From Blastococcus sp. TF02A-35 (GTDB lineage: Bacteria > Actinomycetota > Actinomycetes > Mycobacteriales > Geodermatophilaceae), in contig NZ_SPQP01000002.1 of NCBI RefSeq assembly GCF_004571075.1, positions 62,001 to 126,000 of the forward strand: 64,000 bases of DNA, read 5' to 3'. The notes under the pieces are model-generated. The model was given only the letters and a program-made list of their open reading frames with translations. It was not told where the DNA came from and searched no databases. This document shows, in pieces, positions 11,922-20,238 of the stretch. The position numbers and the translations under genes are program-made. Position 1 is the first letter of the stretch, and each line of letters begins with the position of its first letter.

Positions 11922-13201
11922 TGGGCGCGTTCGACGCCATCGACGTCATCCGCACCAAGCGGGACGGCGGCCGGCTGTCGGCCGACCAGATCCGCTGGGT
12001 CATCGACGCCTACACCCAGGGCGTCGTCCCCGACGAGCAGGTCAGCGCGCTGCTGATGGCCGTCTTCTTCAACGGCATGTCGCCCGAGGAGCTCGCCGCC
12101 TGGACCCAGGCGATGATCGACTCCGGGGAGCGCAAGGACCTCTCGCCGCTGGGCCGGCCCACCGCCGACAAGCACTCCACCGGCGGCGTGGGCGACAAGA
12201 TCACCCTGCCGCTGGCGCCGCTCGTGGCCGCCTGCGGGGTCGCCGTGCCCCAGCTGTCGGGCCGCGGGCTGGGCCACACCGGGGGCACCCTCGACAAGCT
12301 CGAGGCGATCCCGGGCTGGCGGGCGGACGTGCACGAGGAGGCGTACCTGGCGCAGCTGCGCGACGTCGGTGCGGTCATCTGCGCGGCCGGCCACGACCTG
12401 GCGCCGGCGGACAAGAAGCTCTACGCGCTGCGCGACGTCACCGGCACCGTCGAGTCGATCCCGCTGATCGCCAGCTCGATCATGAGCAAGAAGATCGCCG
12501 AGGGCGCCGACGCCCTGGTCCTGGACGTCAAGACCGGGTCGGGCGCGTTCATGAAGGACGCCGACGACGCGCGCACCCTGGCCCGCACGATGGTCGGCCT
12601 CGGCGAGGCCGCCGGCGTGCGCACCGTGGCCCTGGTGACGGCGATGGACCGCCCGCTGGGCCGCACCGCGGGCAACGCCGTCGAGGTGGCCGAGTCCGTC
12701 GAGGTGCTCGCCGGGGGCGGGCCGGCCGACGTCGTCGAGCTGACGCTGGCCCTCGCCCGCGAGATGCTGGCCGGGGTCGGCCGGGACGACGTCGACCCCG
12801 CGGACGCCCTGCGCGACGGCCGGGCCATGGACGTGTGGCGCCGCATGATCGCCGCCCAGGGCGGGGACCCCGACGCCCCGCTGCCGAAGCCGGCGGAGAC
12901 CCACGTGGTGACCGCGCCGGCCACCGGCACGCTGACCCGGCTGGACGCCTACGCGCTCGGCGTCGCGGCGTGGCGGCTCGGTGCCGGCCGCGCCCGCAAG
13001 GAGGACCCGGTGCAGGCCGCGGCGGGCATCACCTGGACCGCCGGCGTGGGAGAGCAGGTGACCGCCGGGCAGCCGCTGCTGGAGCTGCAGACCGACGACG
13101 CCGCCCGCATCCCGCGCGCCCTGGAGGCGCTCGAGGGTGCCATCGGCGTCGACACCGACGACCGCCCGCTGCCGCTGGTCATCGACCGCATCACGGCCTG
13201 A
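11921..13201 (+). CDS. deoA: Thymidine phosphorylase
   Basis: Pyrimidine nucleoside phosphorylase: thymidine or deoxyuridine plus phosphate gives the free base and deoxyribose 1-phosphate. 426 residues with the phosphate-binding signature KHSTGGVGDK at 84-93 and GRGLGHTGGTLDKLE; the C-terminal domain carries the usual barrel-sandwich part. It is the last gene of the import-salvage operon, as a perfect hairpin lies six bases after its stop. A pdp-type broad-specificity enzyme is possible from sequence alone. Confidence 0.95.
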   Translation: MGAFDAIDVIRTKRDGGRLSADQIRWVIDAYTQGVVPDEQVSALLMAVFFNGMSPEELAAWTQAMIDSGERKDLSPLGRPTADKHSTGGVGDKITLPLAPLVAACGVAVPQLSGRGLGHTGGTLDKLEAIPGWRADVHEEAYLAQLRDVGAVICAAGHDLAPADKKLYALRDVTGTVESIPLIASSIMSKKIAEGADALVLDVKTGSGAFMKDADDARTLARTMVGLGEAAGVRTVALVTAMDRPLGRTAGNAVEVAESVEVLAGGGPADVVELTLALAREMLAGVGRDDVDPADALRDGRAMDVWRRMIAAQGGDPDAPLPKPAETHVVTAPATGTLTRLDAYALGVAAWRLGAGRARKEDPVQAAAGITWTAGVGEQVTAGQPLLELQTDDAARIPRALEALEGAIGVDTDDRPLPLVIDRITA

Positions 13202-13206
13202 GCGCG

Positions 13207-13235
13207 CACCCCCTCCCGGGGTCCGGGAGGGGGTG
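13207..13235 (+). terminator. Perfect 13-bp hairpin after deoA
   Basis: CACCCCCTCCCGG, a three-base loop and the exact complement. It closes the importer-cdd-deoA operon and separates it from the ABC-2 exporter genes; no T-tract. Confidence 0.7.
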
Positions 13236-13263
13236 CCAGGCCGATGGAGGACACTGGTCCCTC

Positions 13264-14172
13264 GTGACGAGTTCTCCCGCGGCCACGGTGGCCGGCGCCC
13301 GGCCGCAGCCCGGTGACCCGCTCGACCCGGAGGCGGCGATCTCGGTCCGCGGGGTGGTCAAGCGCTACGGCGACTTCACCGCCGTCGACGGGCTGGACCT
13401 CGACATCCGCCGCGGCGAGATCTTCGCCCTGCTCGGCCCGAACGGCGCCGGCAAGACCACGACGGTCGAGATCTGCGAGGGCTACCGCCGGCGGGACGCC
13501 GGCGAGGTGCGGGTGCTGGGTGCCGACCCCGCCGACGGCGACCGGCGCTGGAAGTCCCGCCTGGGCATCGTGCTGCAGTCCGGCGCCGGGGACAGCCAGC
13601 TCACCGTGCGCGAGCTGGTCCGCGCCCAGGCGTCCTACTTCCCGGACCCGCGGGGCACCGACGAGGTGCTGGAGCTGGTCGGGCTCACCGAGAAGGCCGG
13701 GGTGCGCGGCCGGTCCCTGTCCGGGGGCCAGCGCCGCCGGCTGGACGTGGCGCTGGGCATCGTCGGCCGGCCGGAGCTGCTCTTCCTCGACGAGCCGACC
13801 ACCGGTTTCGACCCGGAGGCGCGCCGGCAGTTCTGGTCGCTGATCCGCTCGCTGCGCGACCTGGGCACCACGATGCTGCTCACCACGCACTACCTGGACG
13901 AGGCCGAGGCGCTCGCCGACCGCGTCGGCGTCATCGCCCGGGGGCGGCTGGCCGAGGTGGCCGTGCCGAGCATGCTGGGCGGCCGGGAGACCGCGCCGGC
14001 CGTCGTCAGCTGGACCGAGCACGGCGCCCGCCGCACCGAGGCCACCGCGACGCCCACCGCGTTCGTGCGCGACCTCGCGGCCCGGTTCGACGGCGAGGTC
14101 CCCGACCTCGCGGTCGCCCGCCCCACCCTCGAGGACGTGTACCTGCAGATGATCGGGGAGGCCGGCCGATGA
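13264..14172 (+). CDS. ABC-2 exporter ATP-binding protein (DrrA/CcmA-like)
   Basis: 302-residue single-domain ABC ATPase. Walker A GPNGAGKTT, signature SLSGGQRRRLD, Walker B LLFLDEPTTGFD and the H-loop TTHYLDEAEALADR are complete. The C-terminal 70 residues resemble the extension of DrrA-type drug exporters. GTG 13264 has GACACT eight bases upstream and no close Shine-Dalgarno, so it may be leaderless. It overlaps the membrane partner by ATGA. The substrate is unknown; lodging between deoA and add does not by itself imply a nucleoside substrate. Confidence 0.88.
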   Translation: MTSSPAATVAGARPQPGDPLDPEAAISVRGVVKRYGDFTAVDGLDLDIRRGEIFALLGPNGAGKTTTVEICEGYRRRDAGEVRVLGADPADGDRRWKSRLGIVLQSGAGDSQLTVRELVRAQASYFPDPRGTDEVLELVGLTEKAGVRGRSLSGGQRRRLDVALGIVGRPELLFLDEPTTGFDPEARRQFWSLIRSLRDLGTTMLLTTHYLDEAEALADRVGVIARGRLAEVAVPSMLGGRETAPAVVSWTEHGARRTEATATPTAFVRDLAARFDGEVPDLAVARPTLEDVYLQMIGEAGR

Positions 14173-14999
14173 CCGCCGTGCGCGAGACGTCCGGGCAGCG
14201 GACGGCCCTGCCGTCGCTGGCCTCCGTCTACCGGTCCCGGGCCTCGGTGGAGCTCAAGGAGTTCTTCCGCCAGCGCGAGTCCGTCGTCTTCACGATCCTG
14301 CTGCCGGTGCTGCTGCTGGTCGTCTTCGGCGCGGTGCTCGACTACGAGGTCGGCGGCGGCGTCGCCTTCACCCAGATGTTCATCGCCGGCATCATCGCCG
14401 CGGGCATCCTGGGCGCGAGCCTGCAGAACATGGCGATCAGCATCGCCACCGAGCGCTCCGACGGGACGCTCAAGGGCCTGGCCGGCACGCCGATGCCCCG
14501 CAGCGCCTTCTTCGTCGGCAAGGTGGTGCAGGTCCTCGCCGTCACGGTCCTGATCATCGTGGTGCTGCTGCTGATCGCCGTCGCCTTCTACGACGTCGAC
14601 CTGCCCTCGGGCAGCGACTGGCTCACCTTCGCCTGGGTGACCGCCCTGGGTGCCGCGGCCTGCACCCTGCTCGGCATCGCGCTGTCCAGCCTGGCGAAGA
14701 ACGGCCGCTCGGCCTCGGCGACGGTCACCCCGTTCGCGCTGCTGCTGCAGTTCATCTCCGGCGTCTTCTTCCAGTTCAGCCAGATCCCGGACTGGATGCA
14801 GACCTTCGCCGCGATCTTCCCGCTCAAGTGGATGGCGCAGGGCTTCCGCTCGGTCTTCCTGCCCGACGCCCTCGCCGCGCAGGAGCCGGCCGGCAGCTGG
14901 GAGCTGGGCCGGGTGGCGCTGGTGCTGGGGGCCTGGTGCGTCGTGGGGCTGGTGCTGTGCGTGCGCACGTTCCGCTGGCAGGACCGCGGGAGCCGGTGA
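14169..14999 (+). CDS. ABC-2 type exporter permease
   Basis: 276-residue membrane protein with six hydrophobic segments and an ABC2_membrane pattern. The N-terminal amphipathic stretch ASVELKEFFRQRES precedes the first helix, and FISGVFFQFSQIPDWMQ lies before the last helices. It forms the transmembrane half of the exporter encoded with the preceding ATPase, translationally coupled by a four-base overlap. Exported substrate unknown. Confidence 0.87.
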   Translation: MTAVRETSGQRTALPSLASVYRSRASVELKEFFRQRESVVFTILLPVLLLVVFGAVLDYEVGGGVAFTQMFIAGIIAAGILGASLQNMAISIATERSDGTLKGLAGTPMPRSAFFVGKVVQVLAVTVLIIVVLLLIAVAFYDVDLPSGSDWLTFAWVTALGAAACTLLGIALSSLAKNGRSASATVTPFALLLQFISGVFFQFSQIPDWMQTFAAIFPLKWMAQGFRSVFLPDALAAQEPAGSWELGRVALVLGAWCVVGLVLCVRTFRWQDRGSR

Positions 15000-15021
15000 C
15001 GGGGCCGTCGGCCCGGAGGCC

Positions 15022-15027
15022 GACAAT
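15022..15027 (+). promoter_or_regulatory. Candidate -10 box of add (leaderless)
   Basis: GACAAT ends six bases before GTG 15034, with no Shine-Dalgarno. It gives add its own promoter despite its position behind the exporter genes. Confidence 0.4.
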
Positions 15028-15033
15028 GTCCCG

Positions 15034-16104
15034 GTGCCTGCACCGCTGAACGCCGAGAACGTCCGCCGCGCCCCCAAGGTCCTCCTGCACGACCACCTCG
15101 ACGGTGGCCTGCGCCCGCAGACGGTTCTGGAGCTCGCCGACGACCTCGGCTACCGCGACCTGCCGGCCGGTGACGCCGAGAGCCTCGGCCGCTGGTTCCG
15201 CGAGGCCGCGGACTCCGGCTCGCTGGAGTCCTACCTGGAGACGTTCGCGCACACCGTCGCCGTGATGCAGAGCCCCGAGGCGGTGCAGCGGGTCGCCCGG
15301 GAGTGCGCGCTGGACCTGGCCGCCGACGGCGTGGTCCACGCCGAGGTGCGGATGGCGCCCGAGCTGCTGACCGGCATGCCGCTGGAGGCCGCCGTCGAGG
15401 CGATGCTCGACGGCTACGCCCAGGGCTCGCGCGAGGCCGCGGAGGCCGGCACCCCCATCCGCGTCGGCACGCTGCTGTGCGCCATGCGGCAGGACGACCG
15501 GTGGGACGAGGTCGCCGGTCTCGTCGTCCGGTACCGCGACGCCGGCGTCGTCGGCTTCGACCTGGCCGGCCCCGAGGACGGGTTCCCGCCCGACCGCATC
15601 CCCTCGGCGCTCGCGCTCCTGGACCGGGAGGGTGCGCACCGCACCGTCCACGCCGGTGAGGCCGCCGGGGTCGACAGCATCCGCGCCGCCCTCGACGGGG
15701 CCCGCGCCGAGCGCCTGGGCCACGGAGTGCGGATCGCCGACGAGCTCGCCGGCGACGGCTCGCTCGGGCCGGTGGCGCAGCGGGTGCGCGACGGGCGGGT
15801 GACCCTCGAGGTCGCGCCGTCGTCCAACGTGCAGACCGGCGCCTACCCCTCCCTGGCCGAGCACCCGGTGGACCGGCTGCACCGCGCCGGCTTCGCCGTC
15901 ACCCTGAACACCGACAACCGGCTGATGAGCGGGGTGTCGGTCACCAGCGAGGTCACCGACGTGGCGACGACGTTCGGCTGGACGTGGGAGGACGTGCAGA
16001 CCGTGACCGAGCGGGCGGTCGCCGGCGCCTTCCTGGACGAGGACGAGCGGCGCCGGCTGCTGGACGGCGTCGTCCGCCCCGGCTACGCGGCGCTGCGGGG
16101 CTGA
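15034..16104 (+). CDS. add: Adenosine deaminase
   Basis: Zinc hydrolase converting adenosine and deoxyadenosine to inosine forms; 356 residues. All metal and catalytic landmarks are present: HDHLDGGLR near the N-terminus, VHAGEA with the catalytic Glu, LGHGVRI, the SSNVQTG loop and LNTDNRLMS, the actinobacterial version of the usual NTDDP. The GTG start is supported by a GACAAT box six bases upstream. Products feed the purine nucleoside phosphorylase at 30-31 kb. Confidence 0.95.
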   Translation: MPAPLNAENVRRAPKVLLHDHLDGGLRPQTVLELADDLGYRDLPAGDAESLGRWFREAADSGSLESYLETFAHTVAVMQSPEAVQRVARECALDLAADGVVHAEVRMAPELLTGMPLEAAVEAMLDGYAQGSREAAEAGTPIRVGTLLCAMRQDDRWDEVAGLVVRYRDAGVVGFDLAGPEDGFPPDRIPSALALLDREGAHRTVHAGEAAGVDSIRAALDGARAERLGHGVRIADELAGDGSLGPVAQRVRDGRVTLEVAPSSNVQTGAYPSLAEHPVDRLHRAGFAVTLNTDNRLMSGVSVTSEVTDVATTFGWTWEDVQTVTERAVAGAFLDEDERRRLLDGVVRPGYAALRG

Positions 16105-16107
16105 CCC

Positions 16108-16809
16108 GTGGACCTGCTGCTCGCCGAGCCGACCGGGCAGTCGCTGGAGCAGGTCCGGGACCTGGGGATCGCGTTCGTCCTGTCGGCGCTGATGGGGCTC
16201 GAGCGCGAGCTGCGGCAGAAGGCCGCCGGCCTGCGGACGCTCACGATCGTCGGGTTCGCGGCCGCCCTGTTCATGGTGATCAGCGAGGCGGAGTTCGGTG
16301 ACTCCCGGATCGCCGCCCAGGTGGTGTCCGGGCTCGGCTTCATCGGCGGCGGGCTGATCTTCGTGCGCCGGGACGCCGTCCGTGGCCTGACGACGGCCGC
16401 GGTGGTGTGGCTGACCGCGGCGATCGGCATGGCCGCGGGTGCCGGGCTCTGGCTGCTCGCGGTCGTCGCCGTCGCGGCCCACTTCCTGGTCTCCTACGGG
16501 TTCACGCCGATGGCCCGCCGGCTCTCCGGCCGGGTGGAGCGGGTGCACTCGCTGGTCCTGACCTACCGCGACGGCGAGGGGGTGCTCCGCCGCGCGCTCG
16601 CCGAGTGCACCCAGCGCGGGTTCCGGGTCCGCGACCTGGCGACGACGGCGGAGGACCTCGGTGGCCACGCGGCCCCCGGCGGCAGGCAGGCCACGGTGCG
16701 GGTCACGGTGGAGGGCACGGGCTCGCCCACGGACCTCGCCGCCTGGCTCTCCGACCTCGACGGCGTCCTGGCCATCACCGCCGGCGCGACGGACGAACAG
16801 GCCGACTGA
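16108..16809 (+). CDS. MgtC/SapB family membrane protein
   Basis: 233-residue protein. The N-terminal half has four to five transmembrane helices with MGLERELRQKAAGLRTLTIV and GLGFIGGGLIF, both MgtC/SapB signatures. The C-terminal half is a soluble ACT-like domain. MgtC proteins aid growth under low magnesium or acid stress in pathogens; the role in this organism is unknown. GTG 16108 follows the add stop by three bases, so it is probably co-transcribed. The last codons and stop lie in a 20-bp tandem duplication. Confidence 0.85.
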   Translation: MDLLLAEPTGQSLEQVRDLGIAFVLSALMGLERELRQKAAGLRTLTIVGFAAALFMVISEAEFGDSRIAAQVVSGLGFIGGGLIFVRRDAVRGLTTAAVVWLTAAIGMAAGAGLWLLAVVAVAAHFLVSYGFTPMARRLSGRVERVHSLVLTYRDGEGVLRRALAECTQRGFRVRDLATTAEDLGGHAAPGGRQATVRVTVEGTGSPTDLAAWLSDLDGVLAITAGATDEQAD

Positions 16810-16830
16810 CGGACGAACAGGCCGACTGAC
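16788..16830. repeat. Tandem 20-bp duplication over the MgtC stop codon
   Basis: GGACGAACAGGCCGACTGAC occurs at 16791-16810 and again, identical, at 16811-16830, with three further matching bases upstream. The first copy contains the functional TGA, so the second copy is untranslated. Slippage is the likely origin. Confidence 0.9.
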
Positions 16831-16902
16831 CTCGCCGTCCGCGGGCCCGGGGGTGGGGCCGGTCACCCTCGAAGGCGGGAACAGCCCGACGATCTTCGCT
16901 GC

Positions 16903-16908
16903 TACCCT
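16903..16908 (+). promoter_or_regulatory. -10 box of the DEAD-box helicase transcript
   Basis: TACCCT places a transcript start near 16915, exactly where two stable hairpins begin and about 170 bases before the likely start codon. Confidence 0.45.
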
Positions 16909-16914
16909 CGGTGT

Positions 16915-16956
16915 ACCGGCACAAGGCCGGTCATCCTCCCGGACGGTTTGTCCGGG
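16915..16956 (+). promoter_or_regulatory. Two tandem hairpins at the 5' end of the helicase leader
   Basis: ACCGGC-ACAAG-GCCGGT (16915-16931) and CCCGGAC-GGTTT-GTCCGGG (16938-16956) are both perfect. The following stretch to 17087 is less GC-rich than the coding DNA around it and has no reading frame of note. It looks like a structured regulatory 5' leader. Confidence 0.5.
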
Positions 16957-17087
16957 CATGAGCGCATCCGTGCAGATCCCGCGTTCCACACCTGGGCGCA
17001 AAGCGATCGCCACTAGGAACGCGGCCACTCGCCGTGACCTCCTTTTCCACGGGACGCGCTCCGGGCAGTATCGGAGTCCCACCCCGC

Positions 17088-18608
17088 ATGACCTTGGTCC
17101 ACCCTGCCTCGTTCGAGTCTGCTTCGGACGACACCGCAGTCGAGAACACCATCGTGAACGTCGAGAACACCGAGGCCGAGAAGGCCCCCGAGGGCCCGAC
17201 CTTCGGCCAGCTGGGTCTGCCCCAGCTGCTCGTGACCGCCCTGGAGCGGCGCGGCATCCACCGCCCGTTCGCCATCCAGACCTCCGCCCTCCCGGACGCC
17301 CTCGCCGGGCGTGACGTGCTGGGCAAGGCCGCGACCGGCTCGGGCAAGACGCTGGCCTTCGGCCTGCCGCTGCTCGCCCGCATCGGTGCCGAGGTCAAGC
17401 AGGGCCGCCGCGCCCCGCGTGGCCTGGTGCTCGTGCCGACCCGCGAGCTGGCCCAGCAGGTGCACGACAACCTGGCGCCCCTCGGCCAGGCCACCGGCGT
17501 GCAGCTGGCCACTGTCTACGGCGGTGCGCCCATGGACCGCCAGATCCAGCAGCTCCGTCGTGGCGTCGACGTCATCATCGCCACGCCCGGCCGTCTGCAG
17601 GACCTGATCAACCAGGGCGAGGCCACCCTCGCCGAGGTCGTCATCACCGTGCTGGACGAGGCCGACTTCATGGCCGACCTGGGCTTCCTCCCGGTCGTCA
17701 AGGAGCTGCTCGACCAGACCGCCCGCGACGCCCAGCGGCTGCTGTTCTCGGCCACGCTGGACGGCGAGGTCGACAGCCTGGTCCGCCGCTACCTCAAGGA
17801 CCCGGCCCGGCACGAGGTCAAGCGCGCCGGCGACGACGCGCCGCCGGCCGAGCACCTGGCCTTCAGCCTCGCCTTCCGCGACAAGCTGCAGGTGGCGACC
17901 GAGCTGGCCTCCCGCCCGGGCCGGACGATCATCTTCGCCCGCACCCAGCTGGGCGTCGACCGTCTCGCCGAGAACCTGAAGGCCGCCGGCATCAGGGCCG
18001 AGGCGATCCACGGTGGTCTCCCGCAGTCCGCGCGCAAGCGCGCCCTCGAGGAGTTCACCGACGCCCGGTCGCCGGTGCTCGTCGCCACGGACGTCGCCGC
18101 GCGCGGCATCCACGTCGACGACGTCTCGCTGGTCCTGCACTACGACCCGCCGGCCGACGCCAAGACCTACCTGCACCGTTCGGGCCGCACCGCCCGCGCG
18201 GGTGCCGCCGGTGTCGTCGTGTCGCTGCTCCTGCCCGACCAGGTGGGCCAGTCCAAGCGCCGGTTCCGCACGGCCAAGGTGGACCCGCAGATCGACCGCA
18301 TCCGGCCCAGCGACCAGGTCATCCTCGACCTGGTGGCCTCCGGTGTGCCGGTGGAGCCGAAGGAGCGCACCCAGCGCGACATGCGCCGCGGCGGCGGTGG
18401 CCCCGGTGGCCGCCCGCGTCGTGACGGCGACCGCCCCGGCGGTCACCGAGGTGGCCCGCGTCGGTCGTCCGGCGAGCGTCCGCGCGGTGAGCGCTCCTCG
18501 GGTGAGCGCTCGTACGGCGAGCGGTCCTCCGGTGGCGGCTCGTACGGCGAGCGCGGCTCGCGCTCCGGTGGGCGGCCCGGTGGCCGTCCCTCGCGCTACG
18601 GCAGCTGA
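17088..18608 (+). CDS. DEAD-box ATP-dependent RNA helicase
   Basis: 506-residue RNA helicase. The Q-motif region RPFAIQTSALPDAL, Walker A ATGSGKT at 82-88, PTRELAQQ, DEAD at about 190 (VLDEADFMADLG), FSATL, and helicase-C motifs VATDVAARGIH and HRSGRTARAG are all present. The C-terminal 80 residues are an Arg/Gly/Ser-rich RNA-binding tail with repeated GERSSGER-like units, as in cold-shock helicases. ATG 17088 is my choice; an in-frame GTG at 17034 would add 18 residues. A structured leader and long 5' region suggest regulation at the RNA level. Confidence 0.93.
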   Translation: MTLVHPASFESASDDTAVENTIVNVENTEAEKAPEGPTFGQLGLPQLLVTALERRGIHRPFAIQTSALPDALAGRDVLGKAATGSGKTLAFGLPLLARIGAEVKQGRRAPRGLVLVPTRELAQQVHDNLAPLGQATGVQLATVYGGAPMDRQIQQLRRGVDVIIATPGRLQDLINQGEATLAEVVITVLDEADFMADLGFLPVVKELLDQTARDAQRLLFSATLDGEVDSLVRRYLKDPARHEVKRAGDDAPPAEHLAFSLAFRDKLQVATELASRPGRTIIFARTQLGVDRLAENLKAAGIRAEAIHGGLPQSARKRALEEFTDARSPVLVATDVAARGIHVDDVSLVLHYDPPADAKTYLHRSGRTARAGAAGVVVSLLLPDQVGQSKRRFRTAKVDPQIDRIRPSDQVILDLVASGVPVEPKERTQRDMRRGGGGPGGRPRRDGDRPGGHRGGPRRSSGERPRGERSSGERSYGERSSGGGSYGERGSRSGGRPGGRPSRYGS

Positions 18609-18621
18609 CACCCTGAACGAC

Positions 18622-18659
18622 GAAGCGGCCCGTCCCGGATCCCCGGGGCGGGCCGCTTC
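18622..18659 (+). terminator. 17-bp hairpin after the helicase gene
   Basis: A 17-bp stem starting GAAGCGGCCCG with one G-U pair and a four-base loop, 13 bases after the stop. Strong rho-independent-type terminator without a T-tract. Confidence 0.75.
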
Positions 18660-18671
18660 CGCGTTCCCGTG

Positions 18672-18731
18672 ACGAGATCTGCACACTCGCCCCTCCAGGG
18701 CGCCTGATGGGGGCGAGTGTGCAGATCTCGT
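18672..18731. repeat. Perfect 22-bp inverted repeat between convergent genes
   Basis: The left arm (18672-18693, starting ACGAGATCTGCACACTCG) and right arm (18710-18731) are exact complements around a 16-base loop. It lies just after the helicase terminator and ends three bases before the stop of the convergent gene. It may be a bidirectional terminator or a member of a dispersed palindromic repeat family. Confidence 0.8.
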
Positions 18732-18734
18732 GCG

Positions 18735-20144
18735 TCAGCTGCGGAAGACCAGCGCTCCGCTGACGGTGGTGACGACCTCGTCCCACGCCGGCCGGAGCGT
18801 GGCGGCGTCGGAGGCGGTGAGCGCGGCGCCGGGCTCCCGGTCGGCGCGGGCGAGGGCCCGGCCCAGCGGCGCGGACGGCGACAGCAGCTCCTCGACGCGG
18901 GTGAGACCGGCGTACTCGGCGAGGTCGCGCACCCCCTCCACCGGCTGCGCGAGCGCTCCGTGCGTCACCAGCCCGGGTGCGCCGTCGGCGACCTCGCCGA
19001 GGACCTCCGACAGCTCGGTGAGGTCGTAGCGGTCCTGGTCGGCCGGCAGCGGCGGCGTGTCGGTGTCGCCCACCTCCGGCCAGGAGGCGATCTCGCTGAG
19101 GTCGTGCCGCTCGTCGCCGGCGATGTAGCGCGCCAGGTCGGCAGGGGTGTCGAAGAGGAAGACCTCCCCGTCGCGGCCGAGGAAGCGGGCGACGTCGTCG
19201 ACGTAGCAGCGGAGGGTGACCCCGGCGCCGTCGGGGACGACGACCTCCACCGGGAGGATGCCGACGGCCTCCCAGAACTCCGCGGCCGCGGCGACGGCGG
19301 CGGGGGAGGCGGTCACCCTGCTGCCGCGGGCGATGGTGCTGACGCCGGCCGCGGAGGTCGCGGAGGCCGCGGAGGCCGCGGTGGCACCGGCGGGCACGCC
19401 CTCGTCCGCCTCGTCGGCCGGCTCCTCGTCCTCGACCGGCTCGTCCTGGGCCTCGGAGGCCGACGGGTAGTCGTCGGGCGAGACGGTGCCGCCGCCGGTC
19501 CAGTCGAAGTGCTCCGAGAGCTCCTCGACGACGTCCTCCCACAGGTCGTCCAGGATGCTGCCGACGCCGATCCAGGCGTCCTCGCCGGAGCGCCCGACGA
19601 AGGCCTCGACCCCGAGCCCCAGCGAGCCGATCTCCGGCTTGGCGACGAGCTCGGCGACGGCCTCGAACTCCGTCTCGTCCTCGTCCAGGTCGTCGTCGTC
19701 CTCGTCGTCGGTCGCGTCGAGGCACTCGGCCAGCCGGCCGACGATGTCGACCGTGGCGGCAAGCTCGTCGACCGCCCAGCGGTCCGGGTTCTCCGCGGCG
19801 ATGTCGTAGACGCCGTCGAGGTCGAAGCGGTGGTCCTCGTCCGGCGTCAGGTCCGCGGCGCCCAGGCCCGCGACGACGGGCCACACCGGGTGGTCGGCGA
19901 GGTCGTGGTCACCGCGGCTGCGGCAGAACGCGGCCAGCGCGGCGGGGGAGGGGAAGAGGTGGACGACGGCCCGCTGGGTCGGGCTGTCAGGGTCGTCGTC
20001 GTTGATGTCGGCGCGGACCTCGACGGTCGTGCCGAGGAACGCCTGCCACTCCTCGCCGTCCTCCTCCCACGGCGGGGCCCAGAGGGTGTACCCCGTGCGG
20101 TCGTCGAGGGTGAGGGCGATCGGGACGATGCTCGGCCTGGCCAC
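18735..20144 (-). CDS. Acidic conserved protein of unknown function with internal duplication
   Basis: About 469 residues, strongly acidic and without membrane segments or a signal peptide. I do not recognise a catalytic domain. Relatives in other actinobacteria are sometimes labelled primosomal protein, without a basis I can see here. Two halves resemble each other: HLFPSPAALAAFCRSRGDHDL...WPVV with a following RFDL near the N-terminus, and FLFDTPADLARYIAGDERHDL...WPEV with RYDL near the C-terminus. They are separated by an Asp/Glu-rich and Ala/Ser/Thr-rich linker. The GTG at 20144 (protein begins MARPSIVPIALTL) has CAGGAT six bases upstream; an in-frame ATG at 20198 lies inside the lpd terminator. 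Confidence 0.7.
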   Translation of the reverse strand: MARPSIVPIALTLDDRTGYTLWAPPWEEDGEEWQAFLGTTVEVRADINDDDPDSPTQRAVVHLFPSPAALAAFCRSRGDHDLADHPVWPVVAGLGAADLTPDEDHRFDLDGVYDIAAENPDRWAVDELAATVDIVGRLAECLDATDDEDDDDLDEDETEFEAVAELVAKPEIGSLGLGVEAFVGRSGEDAWIGVGSILDDLWEDVVEELSEHFDWTGGGTVSPDDYPSASEAQDEPVEDEEPADEADEGVPAGATAASAASATSAAGVSTIARGSRVTASPAAVAAAAEFWEAVGILPVEVVVPDGAGVTLRCYVDDVARFLGRDGEVFLFDTPADLARYIAGDERHDLSEIASWPEVGDTDTPPLPADQDRYDLTELSEVLGEVADGAPGLVTHGALAQPVEGVRDLAEYAGLTRVEELLSPSAPLGRALARADREPGAALTASDAATLRPAWDEVVTTVSGALVFRS

Positions 20145-20150
20145 CCGACC

Positions 20151-20156
20151 ATCCTG
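20151..20156 (-). promoter_or_regulatory. Candidate -10 box of the acidic protein gene
   Basis: CAGGAT on the minus strand ends six bases before GTG 20144; near match to TANNNT, with no Shine-Dalgarno. Confidence 0.35.
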
Positions 20157-20192
20157 CCCTGTCGACTCCGCGGCGCATCCCCGGGGCGGAAC

Positions 20193-20233
20193 CGCCACCC
20201 CACCCGTTCCGGTACGGAGCGGGTGGGGTGGCG
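20193..20233 (-). terminator. 19-bp hairpin after lpd
   Basis: The stem CGCCACCCCACCCGTTCCG has a three-base loop and one G-U pair. It starts just beyond the lpd stop and separates it from the next minus-strand gene. Confidence 0.75.
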
Positions 20234-20238
20234 CGCCG

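Noticed and set aside
17100-17125. TTCGAGTC resembling a tRNA T-arm
   Set aside because: It lies in the helicase coding sequence and no acceptor or anticodon stem can be drawn around it. I found no tRNA in the window.
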